NCBI GenBank assembly: GCA_005809115.1
Contig: SYLK01000466.1
Span: 1-8,453 of the forward strand
From: Planctomyces sp.
Lineage (GTDB): Bacteria; Planctomycetota; Planctomycetia; Planctomycetales; Planctomycetaceae
Length of the DNA: 8,453 nt
Reading direction: 5' to 3'
Below the pieces are notes generated by a model. That model ran no database searches. It was not told the DNA's origin and worked only from the letters and a program-made list of their open reading frames with translations. Shown here in pieces: positions 1 through 6,857 of this stretch; within the stretch, counting starts at the first letter, position 1; each line of letters opens with the position of its first letter. The translations under genes were made by a program, and so were the position numbers.

Positions 1-1
1 G

Positions 2-1798
2 AGTCGTCAGACGTTGGCGCTCCTGATTCGGTGCGTCGTCTGTTTCGGATGGATCACGCTTTCTTCACAGTGCGGCCTGACGTCCGAAAAGTCCCCTGAA
101 CCAGTGATGGTCGAGACCCGAACGGCGTCACCACTGGGAACGACCGGGGTCAGCGTCAACGGCCGCATTCAGCCGCGCGGACTTCCAGCCCGATACTGGT
201 TCGAATATGGAGCCTCGACGCGGTATGGCCAGACAACGCCACCGCGGGATCTGCCGCCTCGGCTGGCTGCGTACTATCTCGAGAGCTGGGATCAGACGTC
301 CGCGGGCTGGCTCGGTGGCATGTCGGGCGAAGACCTGCAGCACCACAGCGAGGGAGGCAACCCCGGCGGATTCGTGCGATTTTCGGAGCCCAGCGGTGAT
401 GATCTCAATCATGCCGATGGGATCGGGATACTTCATCTGACTTCCTGGTTTTATCCCGGAACACATCCCAGTGAAACCGGTTTCATGGGCTCGCTGTCAG
501 CGGGTGATCCGGATTTTCGTGATGCCCTGGTCAGTATTTCCGTGCGCGGAGACCATTTCGTCCCGAACGGCGCGGAACTTGTCTGGTGGACGCAGAGCGA
601 TAATGACATCTCGCAGCAACTCACCGCCGACTGGCGTCGGGCCAACTGGGCATTTACCGCGTTCAGCCTGAATGATGCCCTCGCGTCAGGGAAGTGGGAA
701 AAGGTCGTATATCAGCTGACGAATGACACCAGCCACTGGACCTACGGCGGAAACAATCTGGAACAGGGACGGCCGCACTATGCCTACAATTCGATCAGCA
801 GTTCACTCGAACATCTCAACTGCAACTTTTTTCACCTGCTTGCGTTCGTCGATCCGGATCAGCCGCCGACGGGCTCCGTCGACCTGGACGAATTCCTCCT
901 GACGTATCGTAACCGATCGCTGGTGTTTCCCGGGAATGGCGGCAGTCTGGTGGCATCGCCGGACGGGGCGTCAGAAGACACCGGGCGCATCACGGACGGC
1001 TGGCGACATGGCATCGACCGGATGTGGCAGAGCGGCCGCAACCCAGCGTTGCCTCAGGAATTTACCTGGGAGTTCATTTCGCCGGTAACGATCGACGCCG
1101 TCCAGATCCATCAGCATACAGAGTGGCCGTCACGTGACATTCAGGTGCTGACCTCGGCTGATGGCGTGGCATGGCAGCCACTGATCGAGGAAGTGATGCC
1201 GCAGAGTTCTCCCGGAGGTCCGAACTTTGCCTTTGTACTGAAGCACAATCTCGGCCGGGCAGCGCGATTTGCAAAGCTGCGAGTCGCGTCAGGATATCGG
1301 ACAGAGCACTGGGGGCTGGGAGAAGTCGAGATGTTTGGTTCCGGCGCGGTGATGGCAACCGAAGACAGCTGGAACTATGTCAATGCGGACCTCACTGGCC
1401 TTCAGCCGGGAGAAGTCTGCCACTATCGCCTCGTCGCCGAGAATTCCATTGGCCGGTTTGAGGGAATGGATCTCATCTGCAGAGTCCCGGCAGACGCGAT
1501 CCCGCACGTTGTGATTGGCCCAGCCCACCGAACGACGGCCGATTCTGCGACAGTGACGGGCAGGCTGACGCCGATGGGCCTTCGGACCAGTTTCCGCTTC
1601 GAATACGGCATCGACACGCGTTACGGCGCGACAACGCCGCTGCAGTATGCTGGCGTACAGATGACTCCACGGCACACAGCGGCACGCCTGGAGGGCCTGA
1701 AACCGAATACCACGTATCATTACCGCCTGATCGGTCTGAACGAAAAAGGCTCGGGTATCTCTGAAGACGCCACGTTCATGACTTCAGGTTCTGACTGA
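2..1798 (+). CDS. Secreted multidomain protein: split Fn3-like domain with jelly-roll and discoidin (F5/8 C)-like inserts, 5' end probably outside window
   Basis: The frame is open to the left edge. The first possible internal start is TTG at 14, with no clear ribosome binding site, so the true start probably lies upstream. Residue numbers below count from that TTG. Residues 2-20 are hydrophobic and look like an export signal or its end. Residues 31-83 resemble the first half of a fibronectin-III-like domain (FEYG at 63-66, TRYG at 69-72). Residues 88-300 look like a beta-jelly-roll or laminin-B-like module, rich in Trp/Gly and ending in a VDLDEFLLTY strand. Residues 305-443 resemble a discoidin/F5/8 type C domain: ITDGW, FTWEF, VLTSADGVAW, and a closing WGLGEVEMFG. 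Residues 448-492 supply the second half of the Fn3-like fold (LTGLQPGEVCHYRL), and 498-591 form an intact second copy. No catalytic motif was recognised. The inferred role is extracellular adhesion or carbohydrate binding. The domain calls come from motif reading, not profile searches. Confidence 0.8.
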   Translation, partial: SRQTLALLIRCVVCFGWITLSSQCGLTSEKSPEPVMVETRTASPLGTTGVSVNGRIQPRGLPARYWFEYGASTRYGQTTPPRDLPPRLAAYYLESWDQTSAGWLGGMSGEDLQHHSEGGNPGGFVRFSEPSGDDLNHADGIGILHLTSWFYPGTHPSETGFMGSLSAGDPDFRDALVSISVRGDHFVPNGAELVWWTQSDNDISQQLTADWRRANWAFTAFSLNDALASGKWEKVVYQLTNDTSHWTYGGNNLEQGRPHYAYNSISSSLEHLNCNFFHLLAFVDPDQPPTGSVDLDEFLLTYRNRSLVFPGNGGSLVASPDGASEDTGRITDGWRHGIDRMWQSGRNPALPQEFTWEFISPVTIDAVQIHQHTEWPSRDIQVLTSADGVAWQPLIEEVMPQSSPGGPNFAFVLKHNLGRAARFAKLRVASGYRTEHWGLGEVEMFGSGAVMATEDSWNYVNADLTGLQPGEVCHYRLVAENSIGRFEGMDLICRVPADAIPHVVIGPAHRTTADSATVTGRLTPMGLRTSFRFEYGIDTRYGATTPLQYAGVQMTPRHTAARLEGLKPNTTYHYRLIGLNEKGSGISEDATFMTSGSD

Positions 1799-1807
1799 GT
1801 CAGGATT
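1787..1807 (+). other. Small hairpin overlapping the stop codon of the first gene
   Basis: CTGAC (1791-1795) and GTCAG (1799-1803) are perfect inverted repeats whose 3-nt loop is exactly the TGA stop codon. Wobble pairs could extend the stem to about 9 bp. No T-run follows, so a terminator role is unproven. A short GC dyad, CCCGG/CCGGG, follows at 1808-1821. Confidence 0.3.
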
Positions 1808-1880
1808 CCCGGGATGCCGGGCTCAGAGCTTGACTCGTCCCGGTGCTGCTATCAAGATCACTGCGGCAGCGGCGGAGTTT

Positions 1881-1909
1881 CCTGCAGAAGTGCTGCTCGC
1901 TTCTGCAGG
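1881..1909 (+). repeat. Perfect 10-bp inverted repeat in the intergenic region (hairpin, possible terminator or operator)
   Basis: CCTGCAGAAG (1881-1890) and CTTCTGCAGG (1900-1909) are exact reverse complements separated by 9 nt. It is the strongest dyad in the 154-nt gap between the first two genes, 83 nt after the first stop and 43 nt before the chosen start of the next gene. No T-tract follows on either strand, so a classical intrinsic terminator is not supported. A hairpin for Rho-assisted termination, or a protein-binding dyad, remains possible. It lies in the region that would be coding only if the weaker TTG start at 1830 were used for the next gene. Confidence 0.5.
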
Positions 1910-1952
1910 TCCGTTCGGAACAGCCACAGGCCGTGGAAATGCGGGGAATCCG

Positions 1953-4088
1953 ATGCGGAGTGTCGGGAACAGACAGATTCGTTTCTTGTTCGCACTGTGT
2001 GTGTGCCTCATAACGGGTACTTCCGAGTCGGCGCCGGGTGGCGAAGACCGTGCCCGCGCGCATTTCGAGCGATTCGTCCGTCCTGTATTTGTCGAGCGCT
2101 GCCACAAGTGCCACGCTGGTGAAACTCACAAGGGCGGATTGCGACTGGACGGTTCCTCCGGTCTGAAGCGGGGTGGCGAATCGGGAGCGGCCGTCGTGCC
2201 GGGGTCTCCGGACGTCAGTCTGCTGATTCAGGCGGTTCGGCACGAGCAGGGCCTGAGGATGCCGCCTGATGGCAGACTCTCGGAACGTCAGATCAGTGAC
2301 ATCGCGCAGTGGATCCGGGAGGGGGCTCACTGGCCGGAGTCCGATTCCGCGGATCCGCCGCGGGCTGCGCCGCCGACAGCGGTACGCCCGTTGACACCGG
2401 ATGATGCGGAGGTGTCAGGTTCGCTCAGTCTCTGGCTTCGCGCAGACACACTGACGCTCAGTGACGGCGACGCTCTGGCTGTCTGGCCGGACAGCAGTGT
2501 GCATCACCGTGACCTGTCGGCGGCGACGGACGGTGTGGCGCACGACGGACGCGTCCCACGATTCACTCCGCCACGATACGTCCGAGAGAGTTTCCTCGGG
2601 CGTCGCCCGGCCGTGAGGTTCCAAATCACGTCCGGATTGACCCGTCGACCCGGAGATTCATTCGATTCGTTCGCAGAAACTTCATTTTCGATCGTCGCTG
2701 TGCTGCAGTTGCCACCTCACAGTGTGGCTTCCGGAAACCAGAATCTGGTGGGCTTCAGTCTTAATCCCGTTGTCGACAGGGGCACCGCAGTGCGGCAGGC
2801 TGCTGTGGTGGCTGTGAACAGAGACAACGAGTGCCGATTGTCGTACGTCACCTCGCAGGGGACCTCGGCGAAGATCCTGGATGGTTCGCTGGGTTCGCTT
2901 TCCGGGCAGCCGATGATTCTGACAATCATCAGATCAGTGGCTGCCGCGGCGCCGCAGACTCAGTTTTTTATCAATGGACAGTCTGTGGCGATGGTGCGTG
3001 ACCAGGACCTGTCGCATGCTGATGTGCGTTCTGCGCTGCCGTATTCAGCCGACTTGCCGTATTCAGCCGACTTGCCGGATGCTGGTGTCTGGCTGGGGCG
3101 AGCCGTGCAGAGTCTGGCAGGATTTCAGGGCGAATTGGGGGAGTTGCTGATTTACTCACAGGACTTGTCGGAATTCCAGCGGCGGAGTGTGGAAGCCCAC
3201 CTGGCCGACAAATTCTGGATTGTGGCTGGCGGCGCGGAGGATCTGGCGGGAATTCCCGTTCTGACACCGGAAGAGCGTGCATTCTGGGCGTATCAGCCTG
3301 TCCGCGACCCGCCACTGCCGCCGGTCCGGGACGACGCATGGGTTCAGTCGCCGGTAGACCGATTCATCCTGTCGCGACTCGAACAGATGGAGCTTTCCCC
3401 GGCACAATCGGCCGATCGGCTGACACTTCTGAGGCGAGTCACGTTTGACCTGACGGGTCTGCCTCCGACTCCGGGCGATGCTGTGGCGTATCTGAGCGAC
3501 ACGACACCGACAGCGTTCGAACGTGTCGTGGATCGGCTGCTGCAGTCGCCCCACTACGGTGAGCGCTGGGCTCGGCACTGGCTGGATATGGTGAGATATG
3601 CGGAATCCACTGCGAACGATGCCAACGCGGTCATGCGGTTTGCGTATCGCTACCGCAACTACGTGATCGATGCACTGAACAGCGACATGCCGTATGACCA
3701 GTTCATTGAGGAGCAGCTGGCGGGAGATCTGCTGCCGCAGAGTGAAGATCCGGAGACGGTGGCGCGTCGGATCATCGCCACCGGCTACCTGATGATCGGT
3801 CCGAGGGCTCTGGCGGAGACGGACAAGGAGCAGTCCCGACTGGATATCGTGGATGACCAGATCGACGTGACGGGCCGCACCTTTCTGGGACTGACTCTGG
3901 CCTGTGCCAGGTGCCACGATCACAAGTTTGATGCGATTCGCGCTGTGGACTACTACGCGCTGTGGACTACTACGCGCTGGCGGGCATTTTTCGCAGCACG
4001 GAACCGTTCCAGAACGAAGTTCGCAACGCCTCAATGTGGTGGGAGTATCCGGTCCCGGCGGGCTCGGGACGCGATCCGATCATTGTGA
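1953..4088 (+). CDS. N-terminal part of frameshifted planctomycete cytochrome c (PSCyt1) / LamG / DUF1549 protein
   Basis: I chose ATG 1953 over TTG 1830. It is preceded by GGGGA (1943-1947), it opens a typical signal peptide (Arg/Gln-containing n-region, then RFLFALCVCLITG), and the upstream extension covers a hairpin. Residues 1-27 are the signal. PSCyt1 follows, with a CHKCH heme-binding motif at 50-54, a conserved LRMPPDG around 101-107 and a WIREGAHWP end. Residues 156-424 resemble a concanavalin A/LamG-like lectin module (SLWLRADTL at the start, GELGELLIYSQDL near the end). DUF1549 starts near 466 (SPVDRFILSRLE) and includes LTGLPPTP and a second CxxCH, CARCHDHKF, at 651-659. From about residue 670 the reading is out of frame, and the last 41 or so residues are unrelated to the family. 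The protein is exported, probably to the periplasm or outer face. The exact activity of PSCyt1/DUF1549 proteins is not established. Confidence 0.8.
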   Translation: MRSVGNRQIRFLFALCVCLITGTSESAPGGEDRARAHFERFVRPVFVERCHKCHAGETHKGGLRLDGSSGLKRGGESGAAVVPGSPDVSLLIQAVRHEQGLRMPPDGRLSERQISDIAQWIREGAHWPESDSADPPRAAPPTAVRPLTPDDAEVSGSLSLWLRADTLTLSDGDALAVWPDSSVHHRDLSAATDGVAHDGRVPRFTPPRYVRESFLGRRPAVRFQITSGLTRRPGDSFDSFAETSFSIVAVLQLPPHSVASGNQNLVGFSLNPVVDRGTAVRQAAVVAVNRDNECRLSYVTSQGTSAKILDGSLGSLSGQPMILTIIRSVAAAAPQTQFFINGQSVAMVRDQDLSHADVRSALPYSADLPYSADLPDAGVWLGRAVQSLAGFQGELGELLIYSQDLSEFQRRSVEAHLADKFWIVAGGAEDLAGIPVLTPEERAFWAYQPVRDPPLPPVRDDAWVQSPVDRFILSRLEQMELSPAQSADRLTLLRRVTFDLTGLPPTPGDAVAYLSDTTPTAFERVVDRLLQSPHYGERWARHWLDMVRYAESTANDANAVMRFAYRYRNYVIDALNSDMPYDQFIEEQLAGDLLPQSEDPETVARRIIATGYLMIGPRALAETDKEQSRLDIVDDQIDVTGRTFLGLTLACARCHDHKFDAIRAVDYYALWTTTRWRAFFAARNRSRTKFATPQCGGSIRSRRARDAIRSL
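3037..3077 (+). repeat. In-frame 18-bp tandem duplication (2.3 copies) in the LamG-like region
   Basis: The unit TGCCGTATTCAGCCGACT occurs at 3037-3054 and again exactly at 3055-3072, followed by TGCCG at 3073-3077. The period is 18, so the frame is kept and the protein reads LPYSADLPYSADLP. Three TGCCG blocks separated by identical 13-nt spacers suggest slippage between short direct repeats. The repeat falls in a probable loop before the last strands of the lectin-like module. Confidence 0.9.
3939..3979 (+). repeat. Frame-breaking 17-bp tandem duplication (2.4 copies) at the DUF1549/DUF1553 border
   Basis: The tract reads as CGCGCTG, TGGACTACTA, CGCGCTG, TGGACTACTA, CGCGCTG: three exact 7-bp blocks with two identical 10-nt spacers. 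The period is 17, which is not a multiple of 3, so one extra unit shifts the frame. With one unit removed, the protein reads AIRAVDYYALAGIFRS, as expected for this family after CARCHDHKFD. The 7-bp blocks are a natural substrate for replication slippage, both for gaining and for losing the unit. Confidence 0.92.
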
Positions 4089-5170
4089 TGGCTCCGAAGG
4101 AAGCGTTGCCACGGCATCTGCGCGTGCACCTGCGTGGCAACCGCTTCACACCTGGTCAGCTCGTGCGTCGTGGCCCCGTGCAGGTGGTGGATGAAGCCGC
4201 GTTTCCCGCCGGAGACCGTGCTGACCGGCCGGATTTCTCTGTAAACGACAGTGGCCGCCTGGCACTGGCACGATGGATTGCCAGTCCCCGAAACCCGCTG
4301 ACGGCACGGGTCATGGTGAATCGCATCTGGCAGCACCATTTCGGCCGCGGACTGGTCGGCACCAGCGACAACTTCGGTGCGCGGGGAGACCGCCCCACGC
4401 ATCCGGAGCTGCTGGACTGGCTGGCGGCGCGATTCATCGAGAGCGGCTGGAGCATTCGGGCCGTGCATCGCCTGGTGCTCAGTTCGGCCACATGGCAGCA
4501 GCAGAGCCAGCAGCATCCGGCTGCCCGCCAGGGGGATCCTGACGGACGCTGGCTTTCATTCGTGCCGCGGCGGCGGCTGTCCGCCGAAGAACTCCGCGAC
4601 GCCGTCCTGGCGGTCAGCGGTCGGCTGGATGACTCCGTCGGCGGGAATGCCAGCGGCGAGTTTCTGTGGGGTGAAGCCGAGGATATCAGAGCCATGATTC
4701 GGCCGAATCGAGTGCCTGCCGACCATCCGTGGTATACCAGTTTTACCGGACGCAGTATCTATCTTCCGATCGTGCGGAACATTCTGCCGGACGTTCTGAA
4801 CCTGTTTGATGCGGCCGACCCCAATGGTGTGACGGCCGTCAGAAATGACACGACCGTGCCTGGTCAGTCGTTGTTCCTGCTGAACAGTGAGTTTCTTCGG
4901 GAGCAGGCACGGAATTTTGCCGCGCGGCTGCAGGCAACAGGCGATACCGCGGTTCCTGACGTATTTACGGCGAAGGTTGATCGGGCACTGCGGCTGGTGA
5001 CGGGCCGCGGTGCTTCCGCAGACGATGTGTCCGAGGCGCGTCGGTTCATCTCGGACTACCAGTCCCATTCGGTTCTGGCAGGGCGAGCCGAAGCGGAGCG
5101 TGTGGCGCTTGCATGGCAGAGCTACTGTCAGGCGCTGCTGTGCAGCAATGACTTTATCTACGTCGAATAG
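3962..5170 (+). CDS. C-terminal part of frameshifted protein: end of DUF1549 and DUF1553 (PSD1)
   Basis: This open frame encodes the continuation of the preceding gene. The GTG at 3962 lies inside the 17-bp duplication and has no ribosome binding site, so it is unlikely to be a real start. Residues 1-20 (DYYALAGIFRSTEPFQ) are the DUF1549 end. DUF1553 spans roughly 97-400: GRLALARWIASPRNPLTARV, VNRIWQHHFGRGLVGTSDNF, HPELLDWLA, RLSAEELRDAVLAVSGRLD, and the closing SLFLLNSEFLREQA and ALLCSNDFIYVE. The last motif is a common ending of DUF1553 proteins, so the C terminus looks intact. No signal peptide is present, so translated alone the fragment would stay in the cytoplasm. Sequence conservation appears good throughout, which suggests the break upstream is recent. 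Confidence 0.78.
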   Translation: MDYYALAGIFRSTEPFQNEVRNASMWWEYPVPAGSGRDPIIVMAPKEALPRHLRVHLRGNRFTPGQLVRRGPVQVVDEAAFPAGDRADRPDFSVNDSGRLALARWIASPRNPLTARVMVNRIWQHHFGRGLVGTSDNFGARGDRPTHPELLDWLAARFIESGWSIRAVHRLVLSSATWQQQSQQHPAARQGDPDGRWLSFVPRRRLSAEELRDAVLAVSGRLDDSVGGNASGEFLWGEAEDIRAMIRPNRVPADHPWYTSFTGRSIYLPIVRNILPDVLNLFDAADPNGVTAVRNDTTVPGQSLFLLNSEFLREQARNFAARLQATGDTAVPDVFTAKVDRALRLVTGRGASADDVSEARRFISDYQSHSVLAGRAEAERVALAWQSYCQALLCSNDFIYVE

Positions 5171-5186
5171 CAGGAACCACCGTGCG

Positions 5187-6602
5187 ATGTCTGATGCTCT
5201 GATTTCTCGGCGTGCGGCGCTCAGCGGGGCGGCCTGCGGGTTTGGTCATGTGGCCCTGCTGGGCCTGCTGGCGGGCGAGGGACATGCGGCGGCGGCAGCG
5301 GATGACAGCCCACTGGTGGCACGGTCGCCGCATTTCCCGGCGACTGCAAAACGGGTCGTATTCCTGTTTATGCATGGCGGCGTGTCGCACGTGGATACAT
5401 TCGACCATAAGCCGAAGCTGGCGGCGATGAACGGACAGCCGTTGCCGATTGCCAAACCGCAGTTCGAATTTGCTCAGACCGGTAATCTTCTGGCGTCGCC
5501 CTGGAAGTTTCGGCCCTGCGGCGAGTGTGGAATCGAAGTCAGTCGCCTGTTTCCCGAGATCGGAGCCCTGGTCGATGACATCTGTGTGATCCGCTCGATG
5601 AACGGAGGCGATCAGGTATCGCACGGCCCGGCGCTGCTGAACATCAACACGGGGAGCGGAGTCTTTGCGCGACCCAGTCTCGGGGCCTGGACTCTGTATG
5701 GCCTTGGCACCGCAAACCAGAACCTCCCGGGATACATCAGTCTCAGTCCTTCGCTGTACCACGGTGGTGCTCAGAACTACGGATCGGCGTTTTTGCCCGC
5801 CAGTTTTCAGGGCACGCGCATCGGTGACGGCAGCACCAGCTTCACCGAAGCGCGACTTTCAAACCTGGCCGCGGGGGACCACCCGGCCTTGCAGCGGCTG
5901 CAACTCGACCTGCTGGCACAGCGCAATCAGAATCATCTGCGTCGCGTGGGCCATGATCCGCGTCTGGAGGCCAGGATTCATGCGTTCGAGATGAGTTTCC
6001 GGATGCAGGCCGAGGCACCGCAGGTCATGGACATCGGGCAGGAAACCCGCGAGACGCAGGAGGCCTACGGCGTTGGTCAGGAACCATTCGACGAATATGC
6101 GCGTCAGTGCCTGCTCGCACGCCGTTGCCTCGAAGCGGGAGTACGGTTTGTGCAGGTGAATTACAGCTATCCACGGAACTACTGGGACGCGCACGGTGAT
6201 CTTCGCAGGAATCACAGCAGCAATGCTCTCAAGGTCGATCGGCCGGTGGCGGCGCTGCTGCGAGATCTGAAGTCGCGTGGCCTGCTGGAAGACACTCTCG
6301 TGATTTTTGGTACCGAGTTCGGGCGGACGCCGGCAGCTCAGGGAACCAACGGTCGCGACCACCATCCGCATGCCTTCAGTGTCTGGCTGGCCGGAGGTGG
6401 AGTGCGCGGCGGAACGGCCTATGGCAGCACGGATGAATTCGGCTACTATGTTGTGGACCGGAAAGTTTCGATGCCCGACTTTCACGCCACCATCCTGCAC
6501 CTGCTGGGACTCGATCATACACGACTTACCTGGCGCCATGCGGGACGCGACTATCGCCTGACAGATGTGGAAGGCAGTGTCGTGACCGGCATTCTCGCCT
6601 GA
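5187..6602 (+). CDS. DUF1501 family exported protein (alkaline-phosphatase-superfamily-like) with Tat-type signal
   Basis: This encodes a 471-residue protein, a usual length for DUF1501. The open frame extends back to 5010 inside the previous gene, but ATG 5187 is the sensible start: it follows the previous stop by 16 nt, has AGGA at 5172-5175, and opens a twin-arginine signal (SRRAAL at residues 7-12, then a Gly/Ala/Leu-rich stretch to about 40). Landmarks are FLFMHGGVSHVDTFD at about 59-73, an Asp/His-rich WDAHGD at 333-338, GTEFGRTP at 375-382, and GRDHHPHAFSVWLAGGG at 389-405. The C-terminal part (MPDFHATILHLLGLDH) is typical of the family. DUF1501 proteins resemble sulfatases/alkaline phosphatases, and several candidate metal-ligand Asp and His residues are present, but the substrate is unknown. 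Close coupling to the DUF1549/DUF1553 gene is the normal planctomycete arrangement, so the two are probably co-transcribed and act together outside the cytoplasm. Confidence 0.9.
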   Translation: MSDALISRRAALSGAACGFGHVALLGLLAGEGHAAAAADDSPLVARSPHFPATAKRVVFLFMHGGVSHVDTFDHKPKLAAMNGQPLPIAKPQFEFAQTGNLLASPWKFRPCGECGIEVSRLFPEIGALVDDICVIRSMNGGDQVSHGPALLNINTGSGVFARPSLGAWTLYGLGTANQNLPGYISLSPSLYHGGAQNYGSAFLPASFQGTRIGDGSTSFTEARLSNLAAGDHPALQRLQLDLLAQRNQNHLRRVGHDPRLEARIHAFEMSFRMQAEAPQVMDIGQETRETQEAYGVGQEPFDEYARQCLLARRCLEAGVRFVQVNYSYPRNYWDAHGDLRRNHSSNALKVDRPVAALLRDLKSRGLLEDTLVIFGTEFGRTPAAQGTNGRDHHPHAFSVWLAGGGVRGGTAYGSTDEFGYYVVDRKVSMPDFHATILHLLGLDHTRLTWRHAGRDYRLTDVEGSVVTGILA

Positions 6603-6676
6603 GCAGCGTTGCTGCCTGCAGCGAAGCCGTGGTTTTCCTGCGTTTCCTGAGAGCGATGCCCCGCATCGCCACCGGG

Positions 6677-6697
6677 GATGCCCGATTTTCGGGTGTT
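6677..6697 (+). terminator. Weak hairpin after the DUF1501 gene, possible terminator
   Basis: CCCGA (6681-6685) and TCGGG (6689-6693) pair perfectly around a TTT loop. Four further pairs outward (three of them wobble) could give a 9-bp stem in RNA. It lies about 75 nt after the DUF1501 stop. No T-tract follows, so termination is a guess. Other short GC pairings (CCCCG/CGGGG) lie just upstream at about 6659-6675. Confidence 0.25.
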
Positions 6698-6751
6698 CGT
6701 CAATGTGCCCCTGGAATTGCTGTCATCGCGAGATGGGGCTGCGTTCTTCAG

Positions 6752-6779
6752 TTGCAGTCTGACTGAATCCTGCTAAAGT
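6752..6779 (+). promoter_or_regulatory. Candidate sigma70-like promoter for the response regulator
   Basis: TTGCAG (6752-6757) and TAAAGT (6774-6779) are separated by 16 nt, and TGC directly before the second hexamer gives an extended -10 look. The hexamers match the consensus at only about 3 and 4 of 6 positions. The position, about 80 nt upstream of the ATG at 6858 in a 255-nt gap, is suitable. No experimental or comparative support is available here. Confidence 0.3.
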
Positions 6780-6791
6780 GATCCAGGACAT

Positions 6792-6804
6792 CCCCAGTAT
6801 GGGG
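6792..6804 (+). promoter_or_regulatory. Short perfect dyad downstream of the candidate promoter (possible operator)
   Basis: CCCCA (6792-6796) and TGGGG (6800-6804) are exact inverted repeats around GTA. The dyad begins 12 nt after the candidate -10 hexamer, where a repressor or autoregulatory site could lie. It is short enough to occur by chance in GC-rich DNA. Confidence 0.2.
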
Positions 6805-6857
6805 CGCATTCCACACTGGTTTACGGTATCCTGCGTGATCGCTCGAAGGACGGCAGC

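Larger units (their letters stand above)
1953..5170 (+). pseudogene. PSCyt1 / LamG-like / DUF1549 / DUF1553 gene broken by a 17-bp tandem duplication
   Basis: The two open frames at 1953-4088 and 3962-5170 are halves of one gene. The first carries PSCyt1, LamG and DUF1549 and loses family-like sequence exactly at a 17-bp direct duplication (3942-3958 repeated at 3959-3975). The second begins with the residues expected next (DYYALAGIFRSTEPFQ) and carries DUF1553. Removing one copy gives a continuous frame of 1066 codons plus stop, a plausible length for this family when a LamG-like module is present. The present state is therefore a frameshifted gene. It may be a real mutation, a minority variant or an assembly artefact. 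If real, the full protein cannot be made without a -1 frameshift in the overlap or loss of one repeat unit. Confidence 0.75.

Noticed and set aside
1830..1952. Upstream extension of the PSCyt1 gene from TTG 1830
   Set aside because: It would bury the signal peptide about 40 residues inside the protein and run through a perfect hairpin; ATG 1953 gives a standard signal peptide.
3942..3975. Target-site duplication of an excised mobile element
   Set aside because: The two 17-bp copies are directly adjacent with no remnant sequence between them, and the 7-bp micro-repeats explain the event more simply as slippage.
3156..4034. 292-codon open frame on the minus strand
   Set aside because: It lies antisense to the well-supported DUF1549 region, has no recognisable domain, and its Arg/His/Gln-rich composition is typical of antisense frames in GC-rich coding DNA.
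4490..4520. CAG-rich stretch as a microsatellite
   Set aside because: It is an irregular Gln/Ser-coding run inside DUF1553 with interruptions; no exact repeat expansion is seen.
5010..5186. Upstream extension of the DUF1501 frame into the previous gene
   Set aside because: It overlaps the conserved DUF1553 end in another frame, and the extra residues hide the twin-arginine signal that starts at 5187.
5859..6539. 226-codon minus-strand frame
   Set aside because: It is fully antisense to the DUF1501 gene, which has clear family motifs; the antisense product shows no domain.
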